Below, one piece after another: positions 53,473-62,860 of a DNA stretch of 64,000 nt. Position numbers and translations under genes: made by a program. The notes under the pieces were generated by a model. That model made no database searches. It was not told the DNA's origin and saw nothing but the letters and a program-made list of their open reading frames with translations. Within the stretch, counting starts at the first letter, position 1, and each line of letters begins with the position of its first letter. Origin of the DNA: Saccharomonospora sp. NB11 (GTDB taxonomy: Bacteria > Actinomycetota > Actinomycetes > Mycobacteriales > Pseudonocardiaceae); NCBI RefSeq assembly GCF_015910535.1, contig NZ_JACBJG010000004.1, forward strand, positions 1 to 64,000. The letters run 5' to 3'.

Positions 53473-54441
53473 ATGAGCACCCGACGCGGTCCGGTAGCGA
53501 CACTCGCCGACTTCGCCGGCCGCTGGTTCGCGGTCCTGGTCCTGATCGGCGGTCTGATCGGGCTCGCACTGCCCGACCAGACCGCCGGCCTCGCCGACGC
53601 CGTCCCCGTGCTGCTCGGCATCATCATGTTCGGCATGGGCCTCACCCTGCGGCTGCGCGACTTCGCGCTCGTCCTGCGCCGCCCGTGGGCCGTCCTCCTC
53701 GGCCTGTGCGCCCAGTTCGTCATCATGCCGCTGCTCGCCATCACCGTGAGCTGGATCTTCGGCCTCACCGGTCTGCTCCTGGTCGGCATGGTGCTCGTCG
53801 GCGCCGCCCCCGGAGGCACCGCCTCCAACGTCATCGTCTACCTCGCCCGCGGCGACGTCGCCCTCTCGGTCACCCTCACCTCCGTCGCGACCCTGCTCGC
53901 CCCACTGCTCACCCCGCTGTGGGTGCTGTGGCTGGCAGGATCGGACCTCCCCGTGGGCTTCGGCGACCTGTTCACCTCGATCGTCCAGGTGGTCCTCGTT
54001 CCCGTCGTGGCGGGCGTCGTCGTCCGCGCGCTCGCGGGCCGTCTCGTGGAACGCGTGACGCCCTACCTTCCCCTGGTGTCGGTCACCGGCATCGTCGTCG
54101 TGGTCGCGGGCGTCGTCGGTGCCAACGCCGACGTCGTCGCCACCAGCGGACTCCTGCTCGTGGCGGCCGTGATCGTGCACAACGGGCTCGGCCTGCTGCT
54201 CGGCTACGTCACGGGCAAGGTCGCGCGCCTCGACGAAAGCGTCTGCCGGGCGCTGAGCGTGGAGGTCGGCATGCAGAACTCCGGGCTGTCCGCCAGCCTC
54301 GCGACCGCGCACTTCGCCCCGCTCGCGGCCCTGCCCGCCGCACTGTTCTCCGTCTGGCACAACGTGTCGGGTTCGGTGTTGGCGAGCTTCTGGGCGCGGC
54401 GACCCGCGACCGCGGAGCAGGAAGAGTCGACCCCCGCGTGA
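53473..54441 (+). CDS. Bile acid:sodium symporter-family transporter
   Basis: 322 residues with about nine or ten membrane helices. FGMGLTLRLRDFALVLRRPW and MVLVGAAPGGTASNVIVYLARGDVALSVTLTSVATLLAPLLTPL match the BASS family substrate/Na+ region, and EVGMQNSGLSASLA the second sodium site. It imports small organic acids by sodium symport; the substrate is unknown. AAGGGAAACC precedes the ATG. Confidence 0.9.
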   Translation: MSTRRGPVATLADFAGRWFAVLVLIGGLIGLALPDQTAGLADAVPVLLGIIMFGMGLTLRLRDFALVLRRPWAVLLGLCAQFVIMPLLAITVSWIFGLTGLLLVGMVLVGAAPGGTASNVIVYLARGDVALSVTLTSVATLLAPLLTPLWVLWLAGSDLPVGFGDLFTSIVQVVLVPVVAGVVVRALAGRLVERVTPYLPLVSVTGIVVVVAGVVGANADVVATSGLLLVAAVIVHNGLGLLLGYVTGKVARLDESVCRALSVEVGMQNSGLSASLATAHFAPLAALPAALFSVWHNVSGSVLASFWARRPATAEQEESTPA

Positions 54442-54448
54442 GCGGCGC

Positions 54449-54817
54449 TCACCGGTCGGAGGGCGCACCGTCCTCGTCGACGAACGGCGAGAACTCGAAA
54501 CTCAGCTCCTCGTAGCGGACGCGCGTGCGCAGGATGCCCGCCGCGTCCTGCCGCCGCAGCCGATCCAGCGTGCGCGCCAGCTCCTCCACGGCACGCCCGG
54601 GATAGGCGTCGGTCTGGGCGAGCGTGCGATGCAGGTCGGAGACCTCCCACCCGTCCTTCGTCCCACTACCCGCGGGGACGGCGAGCGTGATGTCGAGCAG
54701 CCACCGCGACGGTTTGCCCGTCAGAGCGGGCGTCTGATGTGTCTGGACACCGGCGACGAAGTCGGCGCGAACCAGCCCGTCGGTGAGCGTCGCGACCCAG
54801 ACGTTCTCCAGCCCCAT
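54449..54817 (-). CDS. Hypothetical protein
   Basis: 122 residues, not recognised. GLENVWVATLTDGLVRADFVAGVQTHQTPALTGKPSRWLLDITLAVPAGSG looks like a beta-rich N-terminal half and AVEELARTLDRLRRQDAAGILRTRVRYEELSFEFSPFVD a helical end. Start 54817 is the ATG nearest a TAGACA (gap 5); an upstream frame reaches 54949 but loses codon quality. A promoter TTGACC (54925-54920) and TATAAC (54904-54899) reads this way, with a GTATA/TATAC inverted repeat (54890-54905) at the start point. Confidence 0.6.
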   Translation of the reverse strand: MGLENVWVATLTDGLVRADFVAGVQTHQTPALTGKPSRWLLDITLAVPAGSGTKDGWEVSDLHRTLAQTDAYPGRAVEELARTLDRLRRQDAAGILRTRVRYEELSFEFSPFVDEDGAPSDR

Positions 54818-54889
54818 GCCGTTGTCTACCCCGTCGGGAACGGGACGATACGTCGAAGGTCGGGCGACACCGTCCCTCAACGCCCTGGC

Positions 54890-54925
54890 GTATAGGCCGT
54901 TATACAGTTCACACGATCCGGTCAA
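54890..54925 (-). promoter_or_regulatory. Promoter with GTATA/TATAC inverted repeat
   Basis: TTGACC at 54925-54920 and TATAAC at 54904-54899, 15 bases apart, read toward the hypothetical gene. GTATA (54890-54894) and TATAC (54901-54905) form an inverted repeat around the start region that might bind a regulator. Confidence 0.4.
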
Positions 54926-55040
54926 CCTCGCTCCGTGAGCACGCCGCACGCACCGTCACCGAAGTAGCCCAGCGCCGAGGCCGACCCGTCACCGCCGAAA
55001 GCCCGGATTGACCCCCGCCGCAGCGGGTACCACAGCCGAG

Positions 55041-55571
55041 ATGAAGCTTCCACGACTCCTCCGCGACTCCGAATCCGTCGACCGCGTCGACCGCCCGGCG
55101 GAGGCACTCGCCCACCGTCTCCGCCGCGTCCTCGACGACAGCGCCCTGGACAGAGCACTGCGCGGCTCCTGGATCGGCCACCCCGCACACCCCCTCCTCG
55201 TCACCGTGCCCATCGGCGCGTGGGTGTGCTCCGCCGCGTTCGACGCCCTCGGCGACCACGCCGCCGCGCGCCGCCTCATCGCCATCGGCTCCCTCACCGC
55301 TCCGGCCGCAGCCGTCACCGGACTGGCGGAGTTCGCCCGACTGTCCACGGTGCAACGACGCGTCGGGCTCCTGCACTTGACGGCCGTCGCCGCAGCTCAG
55401 GCGTGTTACGTTACGTCGCACCGCTGCCGGTCCCGGGGCGCGCACAAGGCAGGAATGATCTGGAGCGCACTGGGGCTCGCCGCGGTCGCCACGGGCGGCG
55501 CGCTCGGCGGTCACCTGTCCTACGCCCTCGGAGCGGGCGTGTACGAGTGGCAGGAAGGCCCCGAGCACTGA
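55041..55571 (+). CDS. DUF2231-family membrane protein
   Basis: 176 residues, four predicted membrane helices, with the signature SWIGHPAHPLLVTVPIGAWVCSAAFDALG. The C-terminal YALGAGVYEWQEGPEH is also conserved. Function unknown. The ATG at 55041 gives the family start; GCCGAG upstream is a poor ribosome site. The debranching enzyme follows after 46 bases on the same strand. Confidence 0.85.
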   Translation: MKLPRLLRDSESVDRVDRPAEALAHRLRRVLDDSALDRALRGSWIGHPAHPLLVTVPIGAWVCSAAFDALGDHAAARRLIAIGSLTAPAAAVTGLAEFARLSTVQRRVGLLHLTAVAAAQACYVTSHRCRSRGAHKAGMIWSALGLAAVATGGALGGHLSYALGAGVYEWQEGPEH

Positions 55572-55617
55572 TCCCCGCGGACGTGATCCCGTACGACCAC
55601 GCCGAGGAGGTCCGGGC

Positions 55618-57690
55618 ATGGCGGTGACCCTCGTCCACGGAACGTCGTTCTGCGTCTGCGGCGACGACGGCGAGTTCAGCGGCGGAATCGCCGAGGGAAC
55701 CTTCTACCAGGACACCCGCATCCTGTCCGGCTGGCAGCTCCGCATCGACGGCAAACCCGTCGAGCCCATCACCGTGCAGGTGCCCGAACCCTTCCACGCC
55801 CGGTTCGTCGGTCGCGCCCACTCCGGGGAAGGTGCGACCGAGAGCTCGCTGCTCGTCCGCCGCGAACGCTACGTCGGCGGCGGCATGCGCGAGGACCTCA
55901 TCCTCCGCAACTACGGACGCACCGACGTCACCTGCACGGTCAGCGTCCGCGTGGCCGCCGACTTCGCCGACGTCTTCGAGGTCAAGGCGGGCCGCATCCG
56001 CGACAAGGGCCACCACGCGGTCGAGGTCACCGGCACCGGTCTGCACCTCACCCGGTACCTCGACTCCTCCAGTCGAGGCGTGCGCATCACCGGCCAGACC
56101 CTCGACGGCAGCACCGCCGAGTACTCCCGCGACCGCGTCACATTCCGCGTCGCCGTCCCCGCCGGACAGGAGTGGTACGCCTCCGTCACCGCGTTGCCCG
56201 TCGTCGACGGCACCCCCATCGTCCCCCTCTTCCCACGAGAGGAACCCGTCGAGCAGTCCCGGCCCGCCATCCTCGCGCGCCGCTGGCGCGAAGGAAGCCC
56301 GGTGCTGCGCTACTCCGACAACCGCGCCCTCGCGCACACCCTGCAACGCAGCCGCGAAGACCTCGGGGCCTTGCGCATCTTCAACCCCGACCACCCCGAC
56401 GACGTCGCCATCGCCGCGGGCGCACCGTGGTTCATGGCCCTGTTCGGACGGGACTCCCTGCTCGCATCCCTCATGTCCCTGGCCATCGACCCGGCCCTGG
56501 CACTCGGCACCGTCCAGACCCTCGCCCACCACCAGGGCACCAGAGTCGACCCGGACAGCGAAGAGGAACCCGGCCGCATCCTCCACGAGGTCCGCTTCGG
56601 CGCCGACGCCTCCCTCGCCCTGGGCGGCAGCCACATCTACTTCGGCACCGCGGACGCCACTCCCCTGTTCGTCATGCTGCTCGGCGAACTCAGCCGCTGG
56701 GGCATCGGCCGCGACCGGGTCGAGGCACTGCTCGACAACGCCGACCGGGCGCTCGCCTGGATCGACACCTACGGCGACCGCGACGGCGACGGCTTCGTCG
56801 AGTACCACCGCGCCACCGACCGCGGTCTGGTCAACCAGGGCTGGAAGGACTCCTGGGACGGCGTCAACTTCGCCGACGGCACAATCGCCCACTCCCCCAT
56901 CGCGCTGTGCGAGGTCCAGGGCTACGTCTACGCCGCGTTCGTGGCGAGGGCGGAACTCGCGGAGAGCACCGGGGACCACGACCGCAGCCGCTACTGGCAC
57001 GAGCGCGCCGCCGCGTTCAAGAAACACTTCAACGAACGATTCTGGATACCCGAACTCGGTCGTTACGCACTCGGTCTCGACGCCGACAAACGCCCCATCG
57101 ACTCCGTTGCGTCCAATATCGGTCACTGTCTGTGGACCGGAATCGTCGACGAATCCCGTGCCGCGTCCGTCGCCGATTCCCTGCTGTCCCCACAGATGTT
57201 CAACGGCTGGGGAATCCGCACCCTCGCCTCCGACATGGGCGCCTACAACCCGATGAGCTACCACAACGGCTCGGTGTGGCCGCACGACAACGCCCTCATC
57301 GTCGCCGGTCTCATGCGTTACGGCTTCGTCGAACACGCCCAACGCGTCGCCGTGGCCCTCTTCGACGCCGCCGCGGCATTCGACGGGCGACTTCCCGAGC
57401 TCATGTGCGGTTTCGACCGCAGCGAGTACGACTCCCCCGTGCCCTACCCCACCTCCTGCTCGCCGCAGGCGTGGGCGTCCGCCGCACCCGTGCACCTACT
57501 GCGCACGCTGCTGCGGTTCCAGCCCTCGCTTGTCCACCGCAAGCTCCGCGTTTCCCCTGCGTTACCGGAATCGTTCGGAGCGTTACTGATCGACGACGTC
57601 CCGCTCGGCGGGAGTCGCATTTCCATCGAGGCGAAGGGAACCGACGTCCGGATCGGGCATCTGCCGTCGGGGATCGAAATCGTTCATTAG
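55618..57690 (+). CDS. Glycogen debranching-type glycoside hydrolase (amylo-alpha-1,6-glucosidase family)
   Basis: 690 residues. The N-terminal domain (GDE_N_bis, 1-190: EGTFYQDTRILSGWQL) is followed by an (alpha/alpha)6 catalytic domain with WFMALFGRDSLLAS, QGWKDSWDGVNF (acid region), YVYAAFVARAEL and NGSVWPHDNALI. It would hydrolyse alpha-glucosidic linkages in a glycan or glycoside. AGGAGGTCCGGGC precedes the ATG. The GT4 gene follows 60 bases later. Confidence 0.88.
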   Translation: MAVTLVHGTSFCVCGDDGEFSGGIAEGTFYQDTRILSGWQLRIDGKPVEPITVQVPEPFHARFVGRAHSGEGATESSLLVRRERYVGGGMREDLILRNYGRTDVTCTVSVRVAADFADVFEVKAGRIRDKGHHAVEVTGTGLHLTRYLDSSSRGVRITGQTLDGSTAEYSRDRVTFRVAVPAGQEWYASVTALPVVDGTPIVPLFPREEPVEQSRPAILARRWREGSPVLRYSDNRALAHTLQRSREDLGALRIFNPDHPDDVAIAAGAPWFMALFGRDSLLASLMSLAIDPALALGTVQTLAHHQGTRVDPDSEEEPGRILHEVRFGADASLALGGSHIYFGTADATPLFVMLLGELSRWGIGRDRVEALLDNADRALAWIDTYGDRDGDGFVEYHRATDRGLVNQGWKDSWDGVNFADGTIAHSPIALCEVQGYVYAAFVARAELAESTGDHDRSRYWHERAAAFKKHFNERFWIPELGRYALGLDADKRPIDSVASNIGHCLWTGIVDESRAASVADSLLSPQMFNGWGIRTLASDMGAYNPMSYHNGSVWPHDNALIVAGLMRYGFVEHAQRVAVALFDAAAAFDGRLPELMCGFDRSEYDSPVPYPTSCSPQAWASAAPVHLLRTLLRFQPSLVHRKLRVSPALPESFGALLIDDVPLGGSRISIEAKGTDVRIGHLPSGIEIVH

Positions 57691-57750
57691 GTCGAAGTAC
57701 TTTCGACACCGTGCCGTTTGTCCCTTCTCCCCCAGGGAATTGGGGCCAAC

Positions 57751-58773
57751 ATGAGCCAACCCAGAATCGCCATGATCGCGCCCCCCTGGTTCGAACTGCC
57801 CCCGAGCGCCTACGGCGGCATCGAAGCCATGGCGGCCGATCTCATCGAACAGCTCTCCCTCCGCGGCGCGGACCTCACGCTCGTCGGCGTGGGACGCAAC
57901 GGCACTCCCGCCGACTTCGTCCCCACCTACGACAAGCCCAACGAGGACCGACTCGGCCAGGTGCTGCCCGAGGTGACCCACGCGGCGGAACTGAGCGACA
58001 TCATCGAGAAGATCGACCCCGACGTCGTCCACGACCACAGCCTCGCCGGACCTCTCATGGCCCGGGGCCGCCGGATGCCGACCGTGCTCACCGCGCACGG
58101 GCCCGTGAACGGCGAGATGGGCCGCTACTACCGCGGTCTCGGCGACAGCGTGCACCTCGTGGCCGTCTCCGACGCCCAACGGCGACTCGCCCCCGACCTC
58201 AACTGGGTCGGCACGGTGCACAACGCCGTGCGCGTCGACCGGTTCCCCTTCCAGGAGAAGAAGGAGGACTACGTCCTGTTCCTCGGCCGCGCCTGCGTCG
58301 AGAAGGGCATCCCGCAGGCCATCAGCGCCGCCCGCCGCGCGGGCGTCCACCTCAAGATCGCCGCGAAGTGCCGCGAACCCGAGGAGAAGGCGTACTTCGA
58401 CCGCGAGATCGCACCACTGCTCGGGCCGGGGGTCGAGTGGCTCGGCGAGGCCGACCGCGCCCGCAAGGCCGAGCTGTTGAAGGGCGCCCGCTGCCTCGTC
58501 TTCCCCGTCTGCTGGGAGGAACCGTTCGGCATCGTCATGGTCGAGGCCATGGCGTGCGGCACCCCGGTGGTCGGCTTCCGTCGCGGTTCGGTGCCCGAGG
58601 TCGTGGCCCACGGCCGGACGGGCTTCGTGTGCGACGACGTCGAGGGCCTCGCCGACGCGATCGGCCGGGTCGACGAACTCTCCCCGCACGACTGCCGCCG
58701 GGAGGCCGAACTGCGATTCGACGTCGAGCTGATGGCCGACCGCTACGCCCGGATCTACGAATCCGTGCTCTGA
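57751..58773 (+). CDS. Glycosyltransferase family 4
   Basis: 340 residues, GT-B fold. N-terminal PPSAYGGIEAMAADLIEQLSLRGADLTLVGVG, the second-domain start DYVLFLGRACVEKGIPQAISAARRAGVHLKIAAK and the nucleotide-sugar motif WEEPFGIVMVEAMACGTPVVGFRRGSVPEVVAHGRTGF are clear. Without a signal it acts on the cytosolic face. It is paired with the debranching-like enzyme, which suggests a shared glycan, identity unknown. The stop overlaps the convergent DUF6351 gene by 19 bases. Confidence 0.9.
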   Translation: MSQPRIAMIAPPWFELPPSAYGGIEAMAADLIEQLSLRGADLTLVGVGRNGTPADFVPTYDKPNEDRLGQVLPEVTHAAELSDIIEKIDPDVVHDHSLAGPLMARGRRMPTVLTAHGPVNGEMGRYYRGLGDSVHLVAVSDAQRRLAPDLNWVGTVHNAVRVDRFPFQEKKEDYVLFLGRACVEKGIPQAISAARRAGVHLKIAAKCREPEEKAYFDREIAPLLGPGVEWLGEADRARKAELLKGARCLVFPVCWEEPFGIVMVEAMACGTPVVGFRRGSVPEVVAHGRTGFVCDDVEGLADAIGRVDELSPHDCRREAELRFDVELMADRYARIYESVL

Positions 58774-60974
58774 GGCGCGTCCCCGGTCTCGTGGGCGACC
58801 CCCACCACCGGATACCGCAGCCAGGTGCCCATCAGGCCCTGCTGCTCCACACCGGGACGCGAGTAGTCGCACACCCCGTCGGGGAAGACCTCCCGCAGGC
58901 GCCGCCACTGCCGATCGGTGAACTCGACGGCGTAGTCCGCCGGGTCCACCGCCTTCAGCCGGCACTTGACGACGTCCGCTCGCACGCTCTCCCCCGCGAC
59001 TTCGCGGGGGAAGGACGCCGACGGGTACCACTGTTCGCACTCACTCGCCGGATCGCGATCCAAGGGCTGCGCGACGAAGACCGGGTCCTCGTCGCGTGAG
59101 TAGCAGCCCTCCCGCAACGTCGCGGGCTTCGCGGCCGCGATCTCCTCCACGTCGAAGGGAGCCGAACCTGCCTGTCCCAACGTGGTCAACCAACGGTCCA
59201 TCTCGACGACGGCACTCCGCAGCAACGGGCTCCGCGTGCTGAACCCGCCGTAGCGGTTGTCCTCCAGCAGGCTCACGTGGTTGGCCGCCGAACCGTTGGC
59301 CTCCCGCAGCCGCTCCCGGATCGAGAACGTGTGGTAGCGGACGTGGATGTCACCGTTCGGCAGGTCGTCGCTGTAGGCGCGGTAGTCGATGATCGGCACG
59401 GTGCCGAGCCCGCCTCCACCGTTGGTGAGCCGACCGGTCCGGTAGGCGATCCGAATGGCCTGCGGGTCGCCCTCCGTCCGTCGCGGCACGATGTTCGCGT
59501 CGTCGTCGAACCCGCCGACACGCGCGTTGAGATCGAGGAACTCGTCGACGGTGATGACGCCGTCGTTGAGCGCCTTCAGTCCGTACTGGACACCCACGTT
59601 GTCCAGCGGGCGGCGCGCGAACCCGGTCTCCGGGTCTCGCCCGTACACGTTCACCGCGTGGTCGTACACCCCGCAGCGCACCCCTCGAGGATTGGTCTCG
59701 GGGTGGTAGCGCTGCTCGACCGGCACCATGTCGCAGTACGCGGTCGGGGAGATCCGACGCGCGCCCACGGCGACGTTCGGCGCGGTCTCGTACCGCAGGA
59801 ACCCCGTGACGGCCCGCTTCTGCTCCTCGGTCCAGTCGAGGTCGGAGCGCGTGAAGTACTCGTGCAGCAGCCACGCGTCGGTGATGAAGTTGACCGTGCC
59901 GAACCCGACCTCGGGGAAGGAGCAGCCCACCACGATGCCATCGAAGATGCCCGGGTAGTTGTCGACGATCTGGTGCGCCTGGTACGCCCCGCCCGAACAC
60001 CCGAACCCGATGGTGTGCTCGATCGGGCCGTGGCGCTCGACGAAACGTTCCTTGACCATCATGGCCGTCTCCGCCGCCGTGACGTCGGCGCAGTTGGCCC
60101 CGTAGACGTTGAGCGACGAGGACATGACGCCGTAGCCGCGGCTGAGCATGAAGTCGTCCGTGACACCGCCGGTGGTGTCGCCCTGGCGATACCACCCGCG
60201 CGTGCAGCCGCCGCCGAGCGTGTAGATCGCCCGACCGTTCCAGCCCTCGGGCCTCGCCCCAGGCCCGGGTTCGGGTTCCCGCAGCGGGTCGTGCAGCACC
60301 GTCATCTGGTAGATGCCCCGGTTGAGCGTCCCCGTCTCCATGCGCACCACGTAGGGCACGCGCCGCCCGAGTGACGTGGTGGTCCAGGCGAGATCGTCGG
60401 GATACTCGGTGGTGCCCTCGGGCCACGGCGCGAACGCGTTGCCGGTGGTGCGGTAGAAGTGGTCGACCCTGGTCTCGATCGAGCAGTCCTCGTCGATCGG
60501 CTCGCCCAGCGTGCCGCCGAGGACGGGGAGCCGGAACGTCGTCGTCTCACAGACGAACGGTTGCTGGTGCGGCCCCGAGAACACCGGCCCGGTCGCCGGA
60601 TGGTTGACGACCTGAAGTTCCGTGCGTGGTCGTCCTCGTCCCGGCACGGACGCCTGGACGACGTTGACTCCTTCGCGCAGCCCGGTGACGTGACCCGTGA
60701 GCGTGTGAGCCTGCGTGTCCGCGACGAACCGGTCGGTGACGTCGCGGCCGTTGAGGCGCACCGACACCACCGGCAGTGGCACCTCGCGCGACGCCTCGAC
60801 CTGCAACAGCGCGTCCCCGGCGGTGACCATGTCCGCGCGACCGGACAGGACCCGCACCGTGAGCTCACCGCGTGGTGCCGCCTCACCTCCGAGCGGGTTC
60901 ATGAGCATCACCAGGGTGGACACCGCGGCCACCAGCGCCACGGAGGCGGCTCTTCGCATCGCACCTCGCCTCAT
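58755..60974 (-). CDS. Secreted DUF6351-like protein, alpha/beta-hydrolase motif
   Basis: 739 residues. A Sec signal peptide (RRAASVALVAAVSTLVMLMNPLGGEAA) is followed by a beta-sandwich-like start (TVRVLSGRADMVTAGDALLQVEASREVPLPVVSVRLNGRDVT) and a catalytic part with Ser in GFGCSGGAYQ and a GCS-type second motif. It is probably secreted and probably a hydrolase of unknown substrate. GGGGAGGGG 5 bases before the ATG decides the start; the open frame continues upstream but without a signal-like sequence. Confidence 0.75.
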   Translation of the reverse strand: MRRGAMRRAASVALVAAVSTLVMLMNPLGGEAAPRGELTVRVLSGRADMVTAGDALLQVEASREVPLPVVSVRLNGRDVTDRFVADTQAHTLTGHVTGLREGVNVVQASVPGRGRPRTELQVVNHPATGPVFSGPHQQPFVCETTTFRLPVLGGTLGEPIDEDCSIETRVDHFYRTTGNAFAPWPEGTTEYPDDLAWTTTSLGRRVPYVVRMETGTLNRGIYQMTVLHDPLREPEPGPGARPEGWNGRAIYTLGGGCTRGWYRQGDTTGGVTDDFMLSRGYGVMSSSLNVYGANCADVTAAETAMMVKERFVERHGPIEHTIGFGCSGGAYQAHQIVDNYPGIFDGIVVGCSFPEVGFGTVNFITDAWLLHEYFTRSDLDWTEEQKRAVTGFLRYETAPNVAVGARRISPTAYCDMVPVEQRYHPETNPRGVRCGVYDHAVNVYGRDPETGFARRPLDNVGVQYGLKALNDGVITVDEFLDLNARVGGFDDDANIVPRRTEGDPQAIRIAYRTGRLTNGGGGLGTVPIIDYRAYSDDLPNGDIHVRYHTFSIRERLREANGSAANHVSLLEDNRYGGFSTRSPLLRSAVVEMDRWLTTLGQAGSAPFDVEEIAAAKPATLREGCYSRDEDPVFVAQPLDRDPASECEQWYPSASFPREVAGESVRADVVKCRLKAVDPADYAVEFTDRQWRRLREVFPDGVCDYSRPGVEQQGLMGTWLRYPVVGVAHETGDAPQSTDS

Positions 60975-61160
60975 CGGCCCCTCCCCTGCCCGTGCGTCGA
61001 CGTTGGCACTGTAATCGACCGAATTCTCTCCGTAATGATGCGTTCGGGCGCATCGGTCTGCCGCCAACAGGACTCACGAGCGCGACACCCCGCGATCGGT
61101 GGTCACCCTCGGGCGGGCCCGGCGCATGCGTCGGCGGCGGAGGCGGTCGAGCATGAGGAC

Positions 61161-62129
61161 ATGGCACCTCCGCCGCCCTGCTCTCCCATGCTCGCCGTGC
61201 CCGGCGACGTCCCGTCGGGCGACGACTGGGCCTACGAGTGGAAGTGGGACGGCGTCCGCGCGATCGTGGGTGTGGCGGGTGACGAGGTCCGGGTCCACTC
61301 CCGCAACCTGCGCGACGTCACGGCGAGCTATCCGGAACTGCACGCCCTCACCGGCCTCACCCGCCACCGCCTTCTCCTCGACGGGGAACTCGTCACCCTC
61401 GACGAGGCGGGCCGCCCCCACTTCGGGCTGCTCCAGTCCCGCATGCACGTCCACGCCCCCACCCCGCGCCTGCTGCGGGACGCGCCCGTGCACTACTACG
61501 TCTTCGACGTGCTCGTCGTCGACGACACCGACCTGCGCGAGCTGCCCTACCACCTGCGCCGCGAACGCCTCGCCGCGCTCGACCTCTCGGCACCGCCGAC
61601 CGTGCGCACGCCGGAGTACTACACGCAGGTCTCCGGCGCGGAGCTGCTGAGCGTCGCCGCTGAACACGGGTTGGAGGGCGTGGTCTCCAAGCGACTCGAC
61701 TCCACCTACCGGCCGGGGATGCGCTCCCGAAGCTGGATCAAGACTCCGTTGCGCGAGACCCAGGAAGTCGTGGTCGGCGGGTGGGCGACGGGCGAGGGAC
61801 GTCGGGCCGACACGCTGGGCGCGCTGCTGCTCGGCGCCTACGACGCCGACAGCGACCTCGTGTACGTCGGCCACGTCGGCACCGGCTTCACCGACGCCGC
61901 GCTGGCGGACCTGCTCACCCGACTCCGACGGCACGAACGGCCGTCGAGTCCCTTCTCGACACCCGTGCCCCGTGAGTCCTCCCGGCACGCGCACTGGGTC
62001 GAACCCGTGTACGTGGGTGAGGTCGAGCACCGACAGTGGACCCGGGACGGCAGGTTACGGCATCCGTCGTGGCGGGGCCTGCGGCCGGACCGCGAGCCGA
62101 GCGAGGTCACGCTCCCGCGTTCCCACTGA
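61161..62129 (+). CDS. ATP-dependent DNA ligase (LigC/LigD ligase-domain type)
   Basis: 322 residues. Motif I is Lys28-Trp-Asp-Gly-Val-Arg33 in EWKWDGVRA, motif III YVFDVLVVD, motif IV EGVVSKRLDSTYRPG and motif V WIKTPLRETQEVVVGGW, then a C-terminal OB-fold. It seals nicks, as in bacterial end-joining or base-excision repair. No Ku or polymerase/nuclease domain is present in the window, so it is a stand-alone LigC-like enzyme. The ATG at 61161 has a weak GAGGAC; a GTG upstream is possible. Confidence 0.9.
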   Translation: MAPPPPCSPMLAVPGDVPSGDDWAYEWKWDGVRAIVGVAGDEVRVHSRNLRDVTASYPELHALTGLTRHRLLLDGELVTLDEAGRPHFGLLQSRMHVHAPTPRLLRDAPVHYYVFDVLVVDDTDLRELPYHLRRERLAALDLSAPPTVRTPEYYTQVSGAELLSVAAEHGLEGVVSKRLDSTYRPGMRSRSWIKTPLRETQEVVVGGWATGEGRRADTLGALLLGAYDADSDLVYVGHVGTGFTDAALADLLTRLRRHERPSSPFSTPVPRESSRHAHWVEPVYVGEVEHRQWTRDGRLRHPSWRGLRPDREPSEVTLPRSH

Positions 62130-62703
62130 CGTTCGACGGTCGGATCGCCGCGTACAGCAGCATGTCCACGCGCCTGCCCCCGATCTCCTGGTGGCTGCGC
62201 AACAGACCTTCCCGCTCGTACCCCGCACGCTCGGCGGTGCGCACGGACGCGACGTTCCACGGTTCGATGTAGAGCTCCACCCGGGCGAGACCGGGCACCG
62301 TCCAGGCAAACCGGGTGAGCGCGACGAGCGCCTGCGCGGCCACCCCGCGGCCTCGGTGTCGGGGAGCGACGCTGTAGCCCGCGCTCGCACGGCCCGAGGC
62401 CGGTGCCGTGAAGTTCAGCCCCGCCGTGCCGAGCGCCTCGTCGGTGACGCGGTCGGCCACACAGAACGGATACCCGGCACCGGTTCGCAGTCGCTGACGC
62501 TGGCGTTGGAGGTAGGCGAGGGCGTCGTCCCGACTCGCGTGGGAGGGCAACGTCCCGATCGTCGGGACGTACGGATCGGTCGACAACTCCCGCAGCATGT
62601 CGACGTCACGGTCGTCGAACATCCGCAGGCGGACGTCGCCGAACATCGGCGCCGTCGACGGTGGAGTCAACGGTGGGGAGACCACGCCGCCAGTGTGCAC
62701 CAT
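62107..62703 (-). CDS. GNAT-family N-acetyltransferase
   Basis: 198 residues of the RimJ/RimL type: VRLRMFDDRDVDMLRELSTDPYVPTIG, then YSVAPRHRGRGVAAQALVALTRFAWT (acetyl-CoA loop), VELYIEPWNVASVRTAERAGYEREGLLRSHQEIGGRRVDMLLYAA. It acetylates N-termini or small amines; the target is unknown. The ATG at 62703 is chosen, with a GTG at 62685 as alternative. It overlaps the convergent ligase gene by 23 bases. Confidence 0.88.
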   Translation of the reverse strand: MVHTGGVVSPPLTPPSTAPMFGDVRLRMFDDRDVDMLRELSTDPYVPTIGTLPSHASRDDALAYLQRQRQRLRTGAGYPFCVADRVTDEALGTAGLNFTAPASGRASAGYSVAPRHRGRGVAAQALVALTRFAWTVPGLARVELYIEPWNVASVRTAERAGYEREGLLRSHQEIGGRRVDMLLYAAIRPSNVSGNAGA

Positions 62704-62860
62704 GCCGAGCGTCGCCGACACCGGCCTGCCGACGGCGGTCGGCTCACGTGCCCACGGTCGTCCGTCCAAGCGGGACCGCGTCGCAGACCGAGTCCACGAA
62801 CGCCGCCACCCGCGCGGGCTGCGCGGCCGGGCGGCCGAACGGAACCTGTTCGACGGACCG

